DNA from: Cryobacterium roopkundense
GTDB taxonomy: Bacteria; Actinomycetota; Actinomycetes; Actinomycetales; Microbacteriaceae
Length of the DNA: 64,000 nt
Direction of reading: 5' to 3'
NCBI RefSeq assembly: GCF_014200405.1
Contig: NZ_JACHBQ010000001.1
Span: 1-64,000, forward strand
Below the pieces are notes generated by a model, which saw only the letters and a program-made list of their open reading frames with translations, made no database searches and was not told the origin of the DNA. The translations under genes and the position numbers were made by a program. Below, one piece after another: positions 16,640 through 24,040 of this stretch. Each line of letters begins with the position of its first letter. Positions within the stretch are counted from its first letter, which is position 1.

Positions 16640-16903
16640 ATGGCGAAGGTGCCGAAGGGCACATCCGTTCGCCGTAAGAATGTTTCATTCCGAAATCGGG
16701 CCGGCCCTGGGGCTGCCGCGATAAGAAGAGGGCGTTCTACGACGCAGCAAGCGCAACTACGCACTCGCAAGTACCTGAACCTTACCACGCCGCCGGAGTG
16801 GCGCGCGCGCCCTGTTCGGTATTGCCCCTATTCGGTACAGCTCCTATTCGGTATAGCTCCTATTCGGTATAGAGTCCGCCGTTGTAGTGCTCGCCGCTGC
16901 TGA
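16640..16903 (+). CDS. Possible small basic protein
   Basis: An 87-codon frame with an unusually good start: AGGAGG, 6 nt, ATG. The first 20 residues (MAKVPKGTSVRRKNVSFRNR) are basic and look protein-like, while the rest runs through a 16-bp tandem repeat and into the antisense of the DUF1684 gene, so the true end is doubtful. It is divergent from the helicase gene and sits in its leader region. It could instead be a structured leader on the minus strand, where GTGCCCTTCGGCAC forms a UUCG hairpin. Confidence 0.35.
   Translation: MAKVPKGTSVRRKNVSFRNRAGPGAAAIRRGRSTTQQAQLRTRKYLNLTTPPEWRARPVRYCPYSVQLLFGIAPIRYRVRRCSARRC
16813..16876. repeat. Four tandem 16-bp units
   Basis: Units read TGTTCGGTATTGCCCC, TATTCGGTACAGCTCC, TATTCGGTATAGCTCC and TATTCGGTATAGAGTC. 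The array covers the last codons and stop of the DUF1684 gene and continues past it. A 16-bp unit is not a multiple of three. Confidence 0.9.
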
Positions 16904-17579
16904 GCTCCGCGTTGTGCAGCTCCGCGGTACGCATCTCCGCGGTGTGCACGTCGGAGTTGTAGAGCTCGCCAACGGGCACCTCCACGCCGATGGTGTTGCC
17001 CGGCTGCGCGAGCGGGCAAGCCCACATGGGGTCGTAGGCGCACGACGGGTTGTACGCAAAGTTGAAGTCGAGAATCAGCGTGTCGTCGTTCACGCCGGGG
17101 CCGAGATCGGCGCCCTTCACGGTGTCGAGCAGGTAGCGGCCACCCCCGTAGGTGCCGCCCATCCGACCCGCCAGCGCGTCTTTGACGGGGAGAAACAGCC
17201 CCCCGCCGTAGTTGCCGAGGTGCCAGACATCGAGGGAACCCAAGTAGGGCAGCCGCACCGTGCCCACGAGGTCGAAGGGCACCGTGCCATCCGTTCCGGT
17301 GTCGACGGTGATGCGCAGCGGATGCTCTGCGCGGTGCACCTCAACCTCGAAACGCCAGTCGGGGTCGTAAGCGGCGATGGGCAGTCCGGTGAAGGCGGCC
17401 CGATCGTCGGGCAGAAGCGGTGAGGACGGATGCCCCGCAAACAGTTCGTCGCGCCCGGACCGCCACAGCTCGTGGCCGGACTCCGGGCTCTGCACGCTCA
17501 GCTGGCGTACGCCCGCATACAGTCCAAAAACGCGCCGGCGCCAGTCGGCGATCTGCAATGCACCCAGGGATGAACTCAT
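16860..17579 (-). CDS. DUF1684 family protein
   Basis: A 239-residue soluble protein of DUF1684, a family without a settled function. Seen: the N-terminal WRRRVFGLYAGVRQL, the SGRDELFAGHPSSPL segment, and the conserved GGGRYLLDTVKGAD with LDFNFAYNPSCAYDP and CPLAQPGN near the C-terminus. The last 25 residues are an unusual Glu/Thr/Asn-rich tail, and the stop lies inside a 16-bp tandem repeat, so the C-terminus may have been altered by repeat expansion. The ATG lies 6 nt after TAGCCT, so translation is probably leaderless. Confidence 0.85.
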   Translation of the reverse strand: MSSSLGALQIADWRRRVFGLYAGVRQLSVQSPESGHELWRSGRDELFAGHPSSPLLPDDRAAFTGLPIAAYDPDWRFEVEVHRAEHPLRITVDTGTDGTVPFDLVGTVRLPYLGSLDVWHLGNYGGGLFLPVKDALAGRMGGTYGGGRYLLDTVKGADLGPGVNDDTLILDFNFAYNPSCAYDPMWACPLAQPGNTIGVEVPVGELYNSDVHTAEMRTAELHNAELSSGEHYNGGLYTE

Positions 17580-17585
17580 GACAGC

Positions 17586-17591
17586 AGGCTA
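17586..17591 (-). promoter_or_regulatory. Leaderless -10 of the DUF1684 gene
   Basis: TAGCCT on the minus strand, 6 nt before the ATG. Confidence 0.5.
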
Positions 17592-17697
17592 CCGCCGCCC
17601 GCCGACAATGGGGCGCGTCCCGCGAATTCGACGGACATTTCGGGCGAGCAGATGCCGCGGGCCGCGCAATACCGGGGGTCGCGCCACCTGCGGGTCG

Positions 17698-18261
17698 CTA
17701 ATCTCCGTCGATTTCGCCACCTGCGGGGGCGGACGGTGCGGCGTCGGGTGCACCGGGCGCGGCCACCATGTCCACGCCGAGGTCGTAGCGCCAGGTGGGG
17801 GCCAGCTGCTCGAGTCGCAGCATCCGCAGTTGCCAGAACGCCCAGAAGCTCGGCCACAGCGCGAGCGTGCCGAGGCCGGCCTTGAAGATCAGCTGGTCGC
17901 GGTACAGGGTCTTTCCGGTGCCTGCCTGGTCTGGGGCGATCGCCATGCGGTGGTCCCACAGGGTGACGGCGGAGAGCGCGCCCGACACCCCTCGGCCGGT
18001 GTCGCGCAGAATCCGCACCCCGTCGGGTCGCTCGGTGATCTCGTTCAGGCGAATGATCTGGGTGCCCATCGGCACGAGACCGAGCGCCCGGAACGTGGCC
18101 GGGTGGTCGCCTGGTTCCCACATCGTGGGAAACCCGTGGGGCTCGAGCGACTCCACAGCGAGCAGGGGCGAGCTGACTTGCCGAAAAACCGCGGGGCTGC
18201 GGATGGCGCGCCAGGCAGCATCCGGGTCGCAGTCAAGTATTTTCTTCAGTAATACGCGCAT
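17698..18261 (-). CDS. SRPBCC-like protein, unknown function
   Basis: A 187-residue protein. The N-terminus (LLKKILDCDPDAAWRAIRSPAVFRQVSSPLL) is the opening of a START/polyketide-cyclase-like fold, with an aromatic helix near the C-terminus (LALWPSFWAFWQLRM). The last 20 residues are Ala/Pro-rich and acidic. The ATG at 18261 has GGGGTG upstream and CAGACT 6 nt away. It is divergent from the EVE gene. A ligand-binding role is the family expectation; the ligand is unknown. Confidence 0.65.
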   Translation of the reverse strand: MRVLLKKILDCDPDAAWRAIRSPAVFRQVSSPLLAVESLEPHGFPTMWEPGDHPATFRALGLVPMGTQIIRLNEITERPDGVRILRDTGRGVSGALSAVTLWDHRMAIAPDQAGTGKTLYRDQLIFKAGLGTLALWPSFWAFWQLRMLRLEQLAPTWRYDLGVDMVAAPGAPDAAPSAPAGGEIDGD

Positions 18262-18292
18262 CACCCCAGTCTGGAGTCTCGGCGCAATGCAG

Positions 18293-18298
18293 TACAAC
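18293..18298 (+). promoter_or_regulatory. Leaderless -10 of the EVE gene
   Basis: TACAAC, 6 nt before the GTG at 18305, with no ribosome-binding site. Confidence 0.45.
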
Positions 18299-18304
18299 TG
18301 ATAT

Positions 18305-18745
18305 GTGGCAATTCGTTTCTGGCTGGGGGTTGCCCAGCGCGAGCAGGTGCTGCGCGGAGTTCACATGGGCATGGCCCAGGTGAGCGTGGCCGCGCGGGAC
18401 ACCCTGGCCGGCATGGGCGAGGCCGACGGCATCGTGTACTATTCCCCGAAGACGGCGTTCGAGGGCGAATCACTGCGAGAATTCACCGCGATCGGGCGCA
18501 TAGCGGATGCCGCGGTGTGGCCCCCTGGCGACCCGGGCAACGAATTCCGGCCGTGGCGCCGCCGCACCGACTACGATTCCGACGCCGTCGCGACCTCGAT
18601 TCGGCCGCTGCTGTCGGTGCTCGAGCTCACCCGCGGCGACCCGAACTGGGGTTACCAGCTGCGGCGCGGCCTGCTCGAAATTTCTCGCCACGACTTCGAC
18701 ATGATTCGACAGCAGATGCGCCGCCCCAGCGCCGACGACCTCTGA
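18305..18745 (+). CDS. EVE-domain protein
   Basis: A 146-residue protein matching the EVE domain, a PUA-like fold that reads modified bases in nucleic acids. Seen: FWLGVAQREQVLRGV at the N-terminus, DGIVYYSPKTA, FTAIGRIADA and the late RRGLLEISRHDFDMI. EVE proteins often accompany restriction or RNA-modification systems, but none is adjacent here. The GTG start is placed by the leaderless -10. It is 43 nt from the divergent SRPBCC-like gene. Confidence 0.85.
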   Translation: MAIRFWLGVAQREQVLRGVHMGMAQVSVAARDTLAGMGEADGIVYYSPKTAFEGESLREFTAIGRIADAAVWPPGDPGNEFRPWRRRTDYDSDAVATSIRPLLSVLELTRGDPNWGYQLRRGLLEISRHDFDMIRQQMRRPSADDL

Positions 18746-18788
18746 CGCCGGGCCGGCCGAGCGAGGTGGATGCCCAGCGGCCTGTCAG

Positions 18789-18794
18789 TAGACT
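18789..18794 (+). promoter_or_regulatory. Leaderless -10 of the coiled-coil protein gene
   Basis: TAGACT, 6 nt before the ATG at 18801, with no Shine-Dalgarno sequence. Confidence 0.55.
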
Positions 18795-18800
18795 CGCCCC

Positions 18801-20060
18801 ATGGATGGCGCGTTCTGGTGGGTACCCTCGATTGTCGTTCTCGCGTTTGTCGCCGCCGGGGTGGGTGCCCTCGTGGGCGTGGCCCGTCGCCGCACCCGCG
18901 CGCGGCTGAGCCTGGAGAACGCCGAAGCAGCCGAGCTCGCCCGCGGTGCCGCGATCAGCCTCGTGAGGGCCGATGACCTCGTGCAGGACACCACCGACGA
19001 GCTGGGGTTCGCGATCGCCCAGTTCGGCGAGAGCGCCACCCGCGACTTTGCGACTGCCCTCGGCCTCTCGCGCCGACAGCTCACCGAGGCGTTCGCCCTG
19101 CAGCAGAAACTCGACGATGTCGTGCCGGATTCCCCGGCAGAGGTTCGCCGCTGGAACGAGCAGATCCGTGCCCTGGCAGACGAGGCCAGCCAACGGCTGA
19201 CCGCCCAGACCCGCGACTTCGCCCGCAAGCGGGGCGTCGAGCGCACGGCCCCGCAGGCCCTCGAGCAACTCGTTCGCCGGCTTGACCACGCGCAGGACCG
19301 GGTGATCAGCGGCGCGGGGAGCCTCGATCGCCTTAGCCGGAGCTACACCGCGCATGCCCTCGCCCCCATCAGTGGCAATGTAGCGCGAGCCCAAGCGGCA
19401 GTGGCAGAGGCTCGTCGAGCCGCCGATGCCGCGGCGGCACTGCTCGCGGCGGGCGACCCTGTCGGCGAACAGATGAGCGCCGCCGACCATGCCCTTTTTG
19501 CATCCACCCAGCTGCTCGATGCGATCGAAAGCGGCGAAGACGAGCTGCACATCGGCTTCGCGAATCTCGGGCGGGCCACCGACGCCGCCGTCATCGAGCT
19601 CGCCGAGGCCCGCGGCCTGCGCGACAGCCACGAGGAGGCCGACACGAGCGCGAGCCTCAACCGTGTGATCGCCGAGGCCTCCGCGGTGCTCGACGAGCTG
19701 CGCGTGCCCGGGCGGCTGTGCGACCCGGCCGCCGACCTCGCGCGCCTGCGGCAGGCCATGGACGGCCTCGACGTGATGCGCTCCGAGGCCCGCAATCGGC
19801 AGCTGCGCCTCGAAAACGCTCGCACCGCGCTGGCCGGGGCGCTGCTCACGGCTCGCAGCCAGATCACCATCACCCGAGATTTCACCACCGCCAACCGTGG
19901 CCGTGTGCAGGCAGCGGCGCGCACCCGGCTGTCCGAGGCCGAACGCCAGTTGACCCTCGCCGAGGCGGAGGCCGACCCGGTGATCGCCCTCGACACCGCC
20001 CGGCGGGCCATGACCCTCGCCACGGATGCCGACGCCCTCGCCCGCTACGACGCCCGCTAG
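18801..20060 (+). CDS. Membrane-anchored helical protein
   Basis: A 419-residue protein with one N-terminal helix (WWVPSIVVLAFVAAGVGALV), a short basic stop-transfer and then an almost wholly alpha-helical, Ala/Glu/Arg-rich body, likely coiled coil, facing the cytoplasm. It resembles the helical C-terminal part of actinobacterial TPM-domain proteins but has no TPM domain. No enzyme motif was seen. The stop overlaps the -10 of the next gene. Possibly a scaffold; unknown. Confidence 0.7.
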   Translation: MDGAFWWVPSIVVLAFVAAGVGALVGVARRRTRARLSLENAEAAELARGAAISLVRADDLVQDTTDELGFAIAQFGESATRDFATALGLSRRQLTEAFALQQKLDDVVPDSPAEVRRWNEQIRALADEASQRLTAQTRDFARKRGVERTAPQALEQLVRRLDHAQDRVISGAGSLDRLSRSYTAHALAPISGNVARAQAAVAEARRAADAAAALLAAGDPVGEQMSAADHALFASTQLLDAIESGEDELHIGFANLGRATDAAVIELAEARGLRDSHEEADTSASLNRVIAEASAVLDELRVPGRLCDPAADLARLRQAMDGLDVMRSEARNRQLRLENARTALAGALLTARSQITITRDFTTANRGRVQAAARTRLSEAERQLTLAEAEADPVIALDTARRAMTLATDADALARYDAR

Positions 20061-20063
20061 CCT
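20058..20063 (+). promoter_or_regulatory. Leaderless -10 inside the previous stop codon
   Basis: TAGCCT, whose TAG is the stop of the preceding gene, 6 nt before the ATG at 20070. Confidence 0.5.
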
Positions 20064-20069
20064 GAACAG

Positions 20070-20615
20070 ATGACAGACCAGACCCCGCAGCAGAAGTACC
20101 AGGTGCGTTTCGACTGGGGAGTGGCGGGTTTTACTGTGCTGGCCCCGCAGGCCGACGTCGTCATCCTCGTTGACGTTCTGCCGACGGATGCCCCGCTGCA
20201 GCTTCCCGACACCGCTGCTCACGTGATGACGGCCGGGTTGACCGACCGCACGGCCGTCGCCGAGTGGGTGCTCGCCCGGCAGGCCGAGAAGGGCGACAGG
20301 TTCTCGGTCGCCGTGGTCGCGGCCGGTGCCGCGCGGGCCGATGGCAACATCCGCTTCGCCGTTGAAGATCTCCTCGCGGCCGGGGCCGTGATCGATGCGT
20401 TGATCGGCCTCGGAATCGACCATTGCTCGCCGGAGGCGGCCGCGGCATCCGCAGCTTTCGTGGGGCTCAAGCAGGCCGCGCGCCACCTCGTGAGCGCGTC
20501 GGAGAGCGGCCAGCAGCTCGTGGCGCTTGGTCGCGAGGCCGAGGTGCGCGCCGCCGCCCAGCTGGACGTGAGCAGTGAAGTTGCCGCGAGCACAGGGTTC
20601 GCCGCCCGGTCCTGA
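20070..20615 (+). CDS. 2-phosphosulfolactate phosphatase-like protein
   Basis: A 181-residue protein of the ComB fold. Seen: VRFDWGVAGF at the N-terminus, an acidic strand VVILVDVLP that corresponds to the family's DV.R strand, and VAVVAAGAARADGNIRFAVE followed by DLLAAGAVI, the phosphatase signature region. It lacks the rest of the coenzyme M pathway nearby. In actinobacteria the true substrate is uncertain; a phosphatase role is inferred from the family only. Confidence 0.75.
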   Translation: MTDQTPQQKYQVRFDWGVAGFTVLAPQADVVILVDVLPTDAPLQLPDTAAHVMTAGLTDRTAVAEWVLARQAEKGDRFSVAVVAAGAARADGNIRFAVEDLLAAGAVIDALIGLGIDHCSPEAAAASAAFVGLKQAARHLVSASESGQQLVALGREAEVRAAAQLDVSSEVAASTGFAARS

Positions 20616-20652
20616 CCTAGAGTCGGGGCACACCCCCGACTCGAGGAGAACC

Positions 20653-20955
20653 ATGAAGGCAGTACTTAACGGCGTGACGATCGCCGAAGCACCCGAAGGC
20701 GACCTCATCAAGATCGAGGGTAACTGGTACTTTCCGCCGCAGAGCGTCAACGTGGCGCTGCTCGAGAAAACGGCTACCCCCTACACGTGCTCGTGGAAGG
20801 GTGACTGCCAATACTTCACGGTGACCGGCGGCACCACGGTCAGCACCGACGCCGCGTTCAGCTACCCGGCCCCGTACCCGGCCTCCTTCGACCGCGTCGG
20901 CCAAGACTTCAGCGACTACGTGGCGTTCTGGAAAGACGTGCGCGTCACCGACTGA
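20653..20955 (+). CDS. DUF427 domain protein
   Basis: A 100-residue protein consisting of one DUF427 domain. Seen: KAVLNGVTIAEA, then the strand GNWYFPP, SVNVALLEKTATPYTCSWKG and the C-terminal YPAPYP. The ATG at 20653 follows GGAGAA. DUF427 folds as a small beta barrel, and no activity is established. It stands alone between the phosphatase-like gene and a convergent RidA gene. Confidence 0.88.
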   Translation: MKAVLNGVTIAEAPEGDLIKIEGNWYFPPQSVNVALLEKTATPYTCSWKGDCQYFTVTGGTTVSTDAAFSYPAPYPASFDRVGQDFSDYVAFWKDVRVTD

Positions 20956-21004
20956 CTGAGCGGACGCGACTGACAGAGCCCACACGTCAGACCCAGCCGA
21001 CACG

Positions 21005-21391
21005 TCAGAGTGCGGCGACCGCGTCGATCTCCACGAGGAAATCCGGGTTGGCCAGCCCGGCCACCCGCAGCACCGTGATGGCCGTGGGGTGCTGGCCCCA
21101 CTCCGAGGCGGAGGCCGCGAAGGCCTGACCGAAGTCGGCGTTCTCGGTGAGGTGCACGGTCATTTTCGCCACGTTTTCCTGGGTGGCTCCCACCTCGGCG
21201 AGAACCGCGAGCAGGTTGCGCAGCGCCTGGCGAGTTTGGCTGAGCGTGTCGTCGCCCACGACGACTCCCCGGGAGTTGACGCCGTTCTGGCCGCCGATGA
21301 ACATCAGGCGTCGGCCGGGATCCACGAGGGTTCCCTGCGCGAAGGCCACATTTCGATGAACAGATGCCGTGTTGATCTTCGTGACGGTCAT
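21005..21391 (-). CDS. RidA family protein
   Basis: A 128-residue protein of the RidA/YjgF family, which in relatives hydrolyses reactive enamines or imines. Seen: FIGGQNGVNSRG, an NLLAVLAEVGAT helix, the KMTVHLT strand and the C-terminal LVEIDAVAAL. The catalytic Arg that many RidA proteins carry near residue 105 is represented by the Arg in TVLRVAGL; its exact alignment is not certain by eye. The ATG at 21391 follows GAGAGG; an upstream in-frame extension lacks family character. Confidence 0.88.
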   Translation of the reverse strand: MTVTKINTASVHRNVAFAQGTLVDPGRRLMFIGGQNGVNSRGVVVGDDTLSQTRQALRNLLAVLAEVGATQENVAKMTVHLTENADFGQAFAASASEWGQHPTAITVLRVAGLANPDFLVEIDAVAAL

Positions 21392-21521
21392 GGGGGTGTT
21401 CCTCTCCCTCAAGCGCGCTGCGCTGGTTTCAGTCAACTCGAATCGGCCAGCCGGATCAAGGCCTTGCAGCAGCTGTTTACACCCCCGACACACGGCCGTG
21501 GCGGGGCTGTGAGCCGCGGCG

Positions 21522-22016
21522 TCACCGGCCGGCGGAGGCCGCGGCTCGCCGCCGGGTGGCCGCCGTGATCTCCCGATGTGCCCAGGTGATCACGTTCTCC
21601 TGGCGGTAGCCGCGCCCGCACAGGCCGCAGGCGAAAGCCCGCGTGGGTTTGCGATAGCGAAAATGCGCGTGGCCCGCGGGGCAGGTGCCGACCCACGGCG
21701 CGAGCTCGTCGGCGATTTCACCGTCATGGGTGCGCTTGCCGTCGTAGCCGAGAGTGCGGGCAATCAGCTGCCATTTGGGCCCGTGCGCGGCCCGCGGCCC
21801 CGCGAGGGCGTGGGCCACCTCATGCAGCAGAATCTGGTGCGTCTCGTCATCGTCGTAGCGAGAGGCCAGATATCGCGAGACTGTGATGCGTTTGAGAGTG
21901 AAGTTGCACAGCCCCGCCCGCTTCTTGGCGTTGTCGAACGCGAAGGTCCAGCTTGGGTCGAGGTGCAGGGCGATCAGGGCCTGCGCCCAGTGTCGAACCC
22001 GGTCAAGATCAGCCAT
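21522..22016 (-). CDS. SprT-like zinc metallopeptidase-fold protein
   Basis: A 164-residue protein with the SprT domain: HEVAHAL at residues 65-71 (HExxH zinc motif), a third ligand region around HGPKWQ, and a C-terminal zinc ribbon (CPAGH and CGLCGRGY). SprT-like proteins relate to the DNA-protein crosslink peptidase SPRTN. The ATG at 22016 overlaps the stop of the upstream sugar dehydrogenase gene by 8 nt, so the two are co-transcribed. Confidence 0.88.
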   Translation of the reverse strand: MADLDRVRHWAQALIALHLDPSWTFAFDNAKKRAGLCNFTLKRITVSRYLASRYDDDETHQILLHEVAHALAGPRAAHGPKWQLIARTLGYDGKRTHDGEIADELAPWVGTCPAGHAHFRYRKPTRAFACGLCGRGYRQENVITWAHREITAATRRRAAASAGR

Positions 22017-23175
22017 CTGTTGCCTCGCCCTCCTGAAGATCAACCTGGTAGAGCCGGTCATCGCCGGCGACAGGACTGCCCCGACCATCGGTGTTGTTGC
22101 TCACGAACCACAGTGTGCCACCGGGTCCCGACACCACGTCGCGCAGGCGCCCGAAGTCGTTCACAAACCACTCGGTGGGCGCGCCTGTGGAGGAGGCGCC
22201 CTCCGACACGTCCACGCTCCACAGTCGCGCCCCACGGAGGTTCGCCATGAACAGCGTGTCGTTCACGATCGCGATGCCGCTGGGGCTCGCCACATCGGTG
22301 GACCACTGTTGAACGGGGTCGATGTAATCGGCGTTTCCCTCCTGGCCCTCCACCTCCGGCCAGCCGTAGTTCCCGCCGGCCTCGATGAGGTTCAGTTCGT
22401 CCCAGGTGTTTTGGCCGAACTCGCTCGCCCACAGCCGGCCTTGGGAATCCCATGCGATGCCCTGCGGGTTTCGGTGCCCGAACGAGTACACGAGGGTGCC
22501 GAAAGGGTTGTCCGAGGGAACCCCGCCGGTGGGCGTCATGCGCAGAATCTTGCCGCCAAGCGAGTCCAGGTCTTGGGCGTTGGAAGTGTTTCCGGCATCC
22601 CCGGCCGTGGCGTACAGAAAACCGTCGGGTCCGAATCCGAGGCGACCTCCATCGTGGTTTCCGGCGCGGGGGAGGCCGGCGAGCACCGGCTCCGGGTCTC
22701 CGAGTGCGTGGCTGCCCGCAGCGCCGAGCAGGGGCATCCGCTCGATGCGGTTGTCGCTCTCCGTGGTGAAATAGGCGTACACCCAGCCGGAACCCCCGGA
22801 TGCGGCCGTGTCGGCCAGGTATGCGAGGCCGAGCAGGCCGCCCTCGCCGCCCGGACGCGCCGCGGGAACGGCGCCGGCTTCGCGCAGGCTGCCGTCGGCC
22901 AGCAGCTCCCGCACCAGGGTCGTGTCGCGTTCGCTGATCAGGGTGCCGGCGCCCGGCAGGCGCAGGATGGACCACGGGGCATCGAGCTCGCTCGCGATGA
23001 CGACGGGATCGCCGGCCGGCTGCACGGGGCCCGCAACGGCGGGCGACGCGCCGGTGCCGGGCGTCGTGGTCTGCGGTGTCGCGGCCGGGGGAGCGGAGGT
23101 ACAGGCGCTCAGCGCCAGGACTGCGGCCAGTCCGAGGGCCGTCGCGGCCCGATTTCGTCGTACCGTGCTGCCCAT
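22009..23175 (-). CDS. PQQ-type sugar dehydrogenase lipoprotein
   Basis: A 388-residue exported lipoprotein: signal peptide with lipobox LSAC, a Thr/Pro-rich linker, then a six-bladed glucose/sorbosone dehydrogenase propeller. Seen: GEGGLLGLAY, the NHDGGRLGFGPDG segment, GGKILRMTP, SFGHRNPQGIAWD and GGNYGWP. It would oxidise sugars outside the membrane with PQQ or be a non-enzymatic homolog; no PQQ synthesis genes are in view. The ATG at 23175 has GGGAGA upstream. Confidence 0.9.
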   Translation of the reverse strand: MGSTVRRNRAATALGLAAVLALSACTSAPPAATPQTTTPGTGASPAVAGPVQPAGDPVVIASELDAPWSILRLPGAGTLISERDTTLVRELLADGSLREAGAVPAARPGGEGGLLGLAYLADTAASGGSGWVYAYFTTESDNRIERMPLLGAAGSHALGDPEPVLAGLPRAGNHDGGRLGFGPDGFLYATAGDAGNTSNAQDLDSLGGKILRMTPTGGVPSDNPFGTLVYSFGHRNPQGIAWDSQGRLWASEFGQNTWDELNLIEAGGNYGWPEVEGQEGNADYIDPVQQWSTDVASPSGIAIVNDTLFMANLRGARLWSVDVSEGASSTGAPTEWFVNDFGRLRDVVSGPGGTLWFVSNNTDGRGSPVAGDDRLYQVDLQEGEATDG

Positions 23176-23197
23176 GTGCGTCTCCCGGATGCTCGCG

Positions 23198-23295
23198 TGT
23201 GCCTAACTCCTGCTATTAATTACTGCGCCACAATTCTCCCCCGGAAACACGGCCTACTTCGAAACCGAGCCTGCGGATTGCAGGAGTTATGCACA
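23198..23295. repeat. 98-bp intergenic element with 16-bp inverted ends
   Basis: TGTGCCTAACTCCTGC at 23198-23213 and GCAGGAGTTATGCACA at 23280-23295 are inverted copies with one mismatch. They enclose 66 AT-richer bases and fill the 130-nt gap between the TPR gene end and the dehydrogenase start. It could be a MITE-like unit, a long-stem terminator or an operator pair. Confidence 0.65.
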
Positions 23296-23305
23296 AGTGA
23301 CGAGG

Positions 23306-23884
23306 TCAGCGCCGGGGGTCGGAGATGAACGACTCCACGACGGCCACGGCGATCAGGCAGCCCTCGAGCTCGTCGGCGGTCGCGCCATCCTTCTCGCGGA
23401 GGAACACCGCGGCGGTGAAATCGGCGAGGGCGGCCTCGAGGTTGCCCTGGTCGAAGAGCACCTTGCCCCGGTTCTGGCGGGCGTTGGCGGCGGCGCTTGT
23501 CCATTCGTGGGTCTCGGCGTCGAGGATGCAGTGGTTGAGTTCGGCGGCGGCCTCGTCGAGCTTGCCCTGGTACTGCAGCACCTGGGCGCGACGGATGCGG
23601 CTGGCCACCGCCTGCTCGCGGTCCCCGGTGAACCGCGACAGGCGCCACGCCTCATTGGCGATTTCCCAGGCCTCGTCGAGCCGACCGAGCAGGCGCAGCA
23701 GGCTGACCTTCTCGTTGAGGGCGGAGAGGCTGCGCATGCTGCCGAGTTCGTCGAGGCGCTCGGTGGCTGCGGCGAGGTCGACCTTTTCACGCAGGGTGAG
23801 TGCGTCATATCCGGTGATGATGCTCAGGGTGTCTTCCTGTACGACGAAGGCCGAGACGGCCGGGATGATTTCGGGACACTTCAC
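23306..23884 (-). CDS. TPR-repeat protein
   Basis: A 192-residue soluble protein of about four TPR-like helix pairs. Seen: LRLLGRLDEAWEIANEAWRL, RRAQVLQYQGKLDEAAAEL and NRGKVLFDQGNLEAALADF, each with the usual Gly/Ala/Leu spacing. The GTG start at 23884 is the first in frame after element B. No other domain is present. It probably mediates protein contacts; partners unknown. Confidence 0.75.
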   Translation of the reverse strand: MKCPEIIPAVSAFVVQEDTLSIITGYDALTLREKVDLAAATERLDELGSMRSLSALNEKVSLLRLLGRLDEAWEIANEAWRLSRFTGDREQAVASRIRRAQVLQYQGKLDEAAAELNHCILDAETHEWTSAAANARQNRGKVLFDQGNLEAALADFTAAVFLREKDGATADELEGCLIAVAVVESFISDPRR

Positions 23885-23901
23885 CCTATCCCCGCCCCGG
23901 G

Positions 23902-23994
23902 GCTAATTCAGGAGAATCGAACGGCGCGCGGCCGATCGGCTGCAAGATGACGGATGCCGCGCGCGGCTCTGCCGCGGATCTCCTGAATTCGCCC
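23902..23994. repeat. Small dispersed inverted-repeat element, copy B
   Basis: About 93 bp, left end GCTAATTCAGGAGA, right end TCTCCTGAATTCGCC. The ends match copy A at 14795-14885. The centre contains GCGCGCGG and CCGCGCGCGG stretches that can pair. Confidence 0.7.
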
Positions 23995-24040
23995 CCAGCG
24001 CGGGGGACAGTGCGGGGGATAGGCGGGGGCGGGGGCCTGC

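Noticed and set aside
16563..16688. N-terminal extension of the DEAD-box helicase to an upstream ATG
   Set aside because: The extra residues are Pro/Arg/His-rich with no family similarity, and a TTG with a good ribosome site gives the normal N-terminus.
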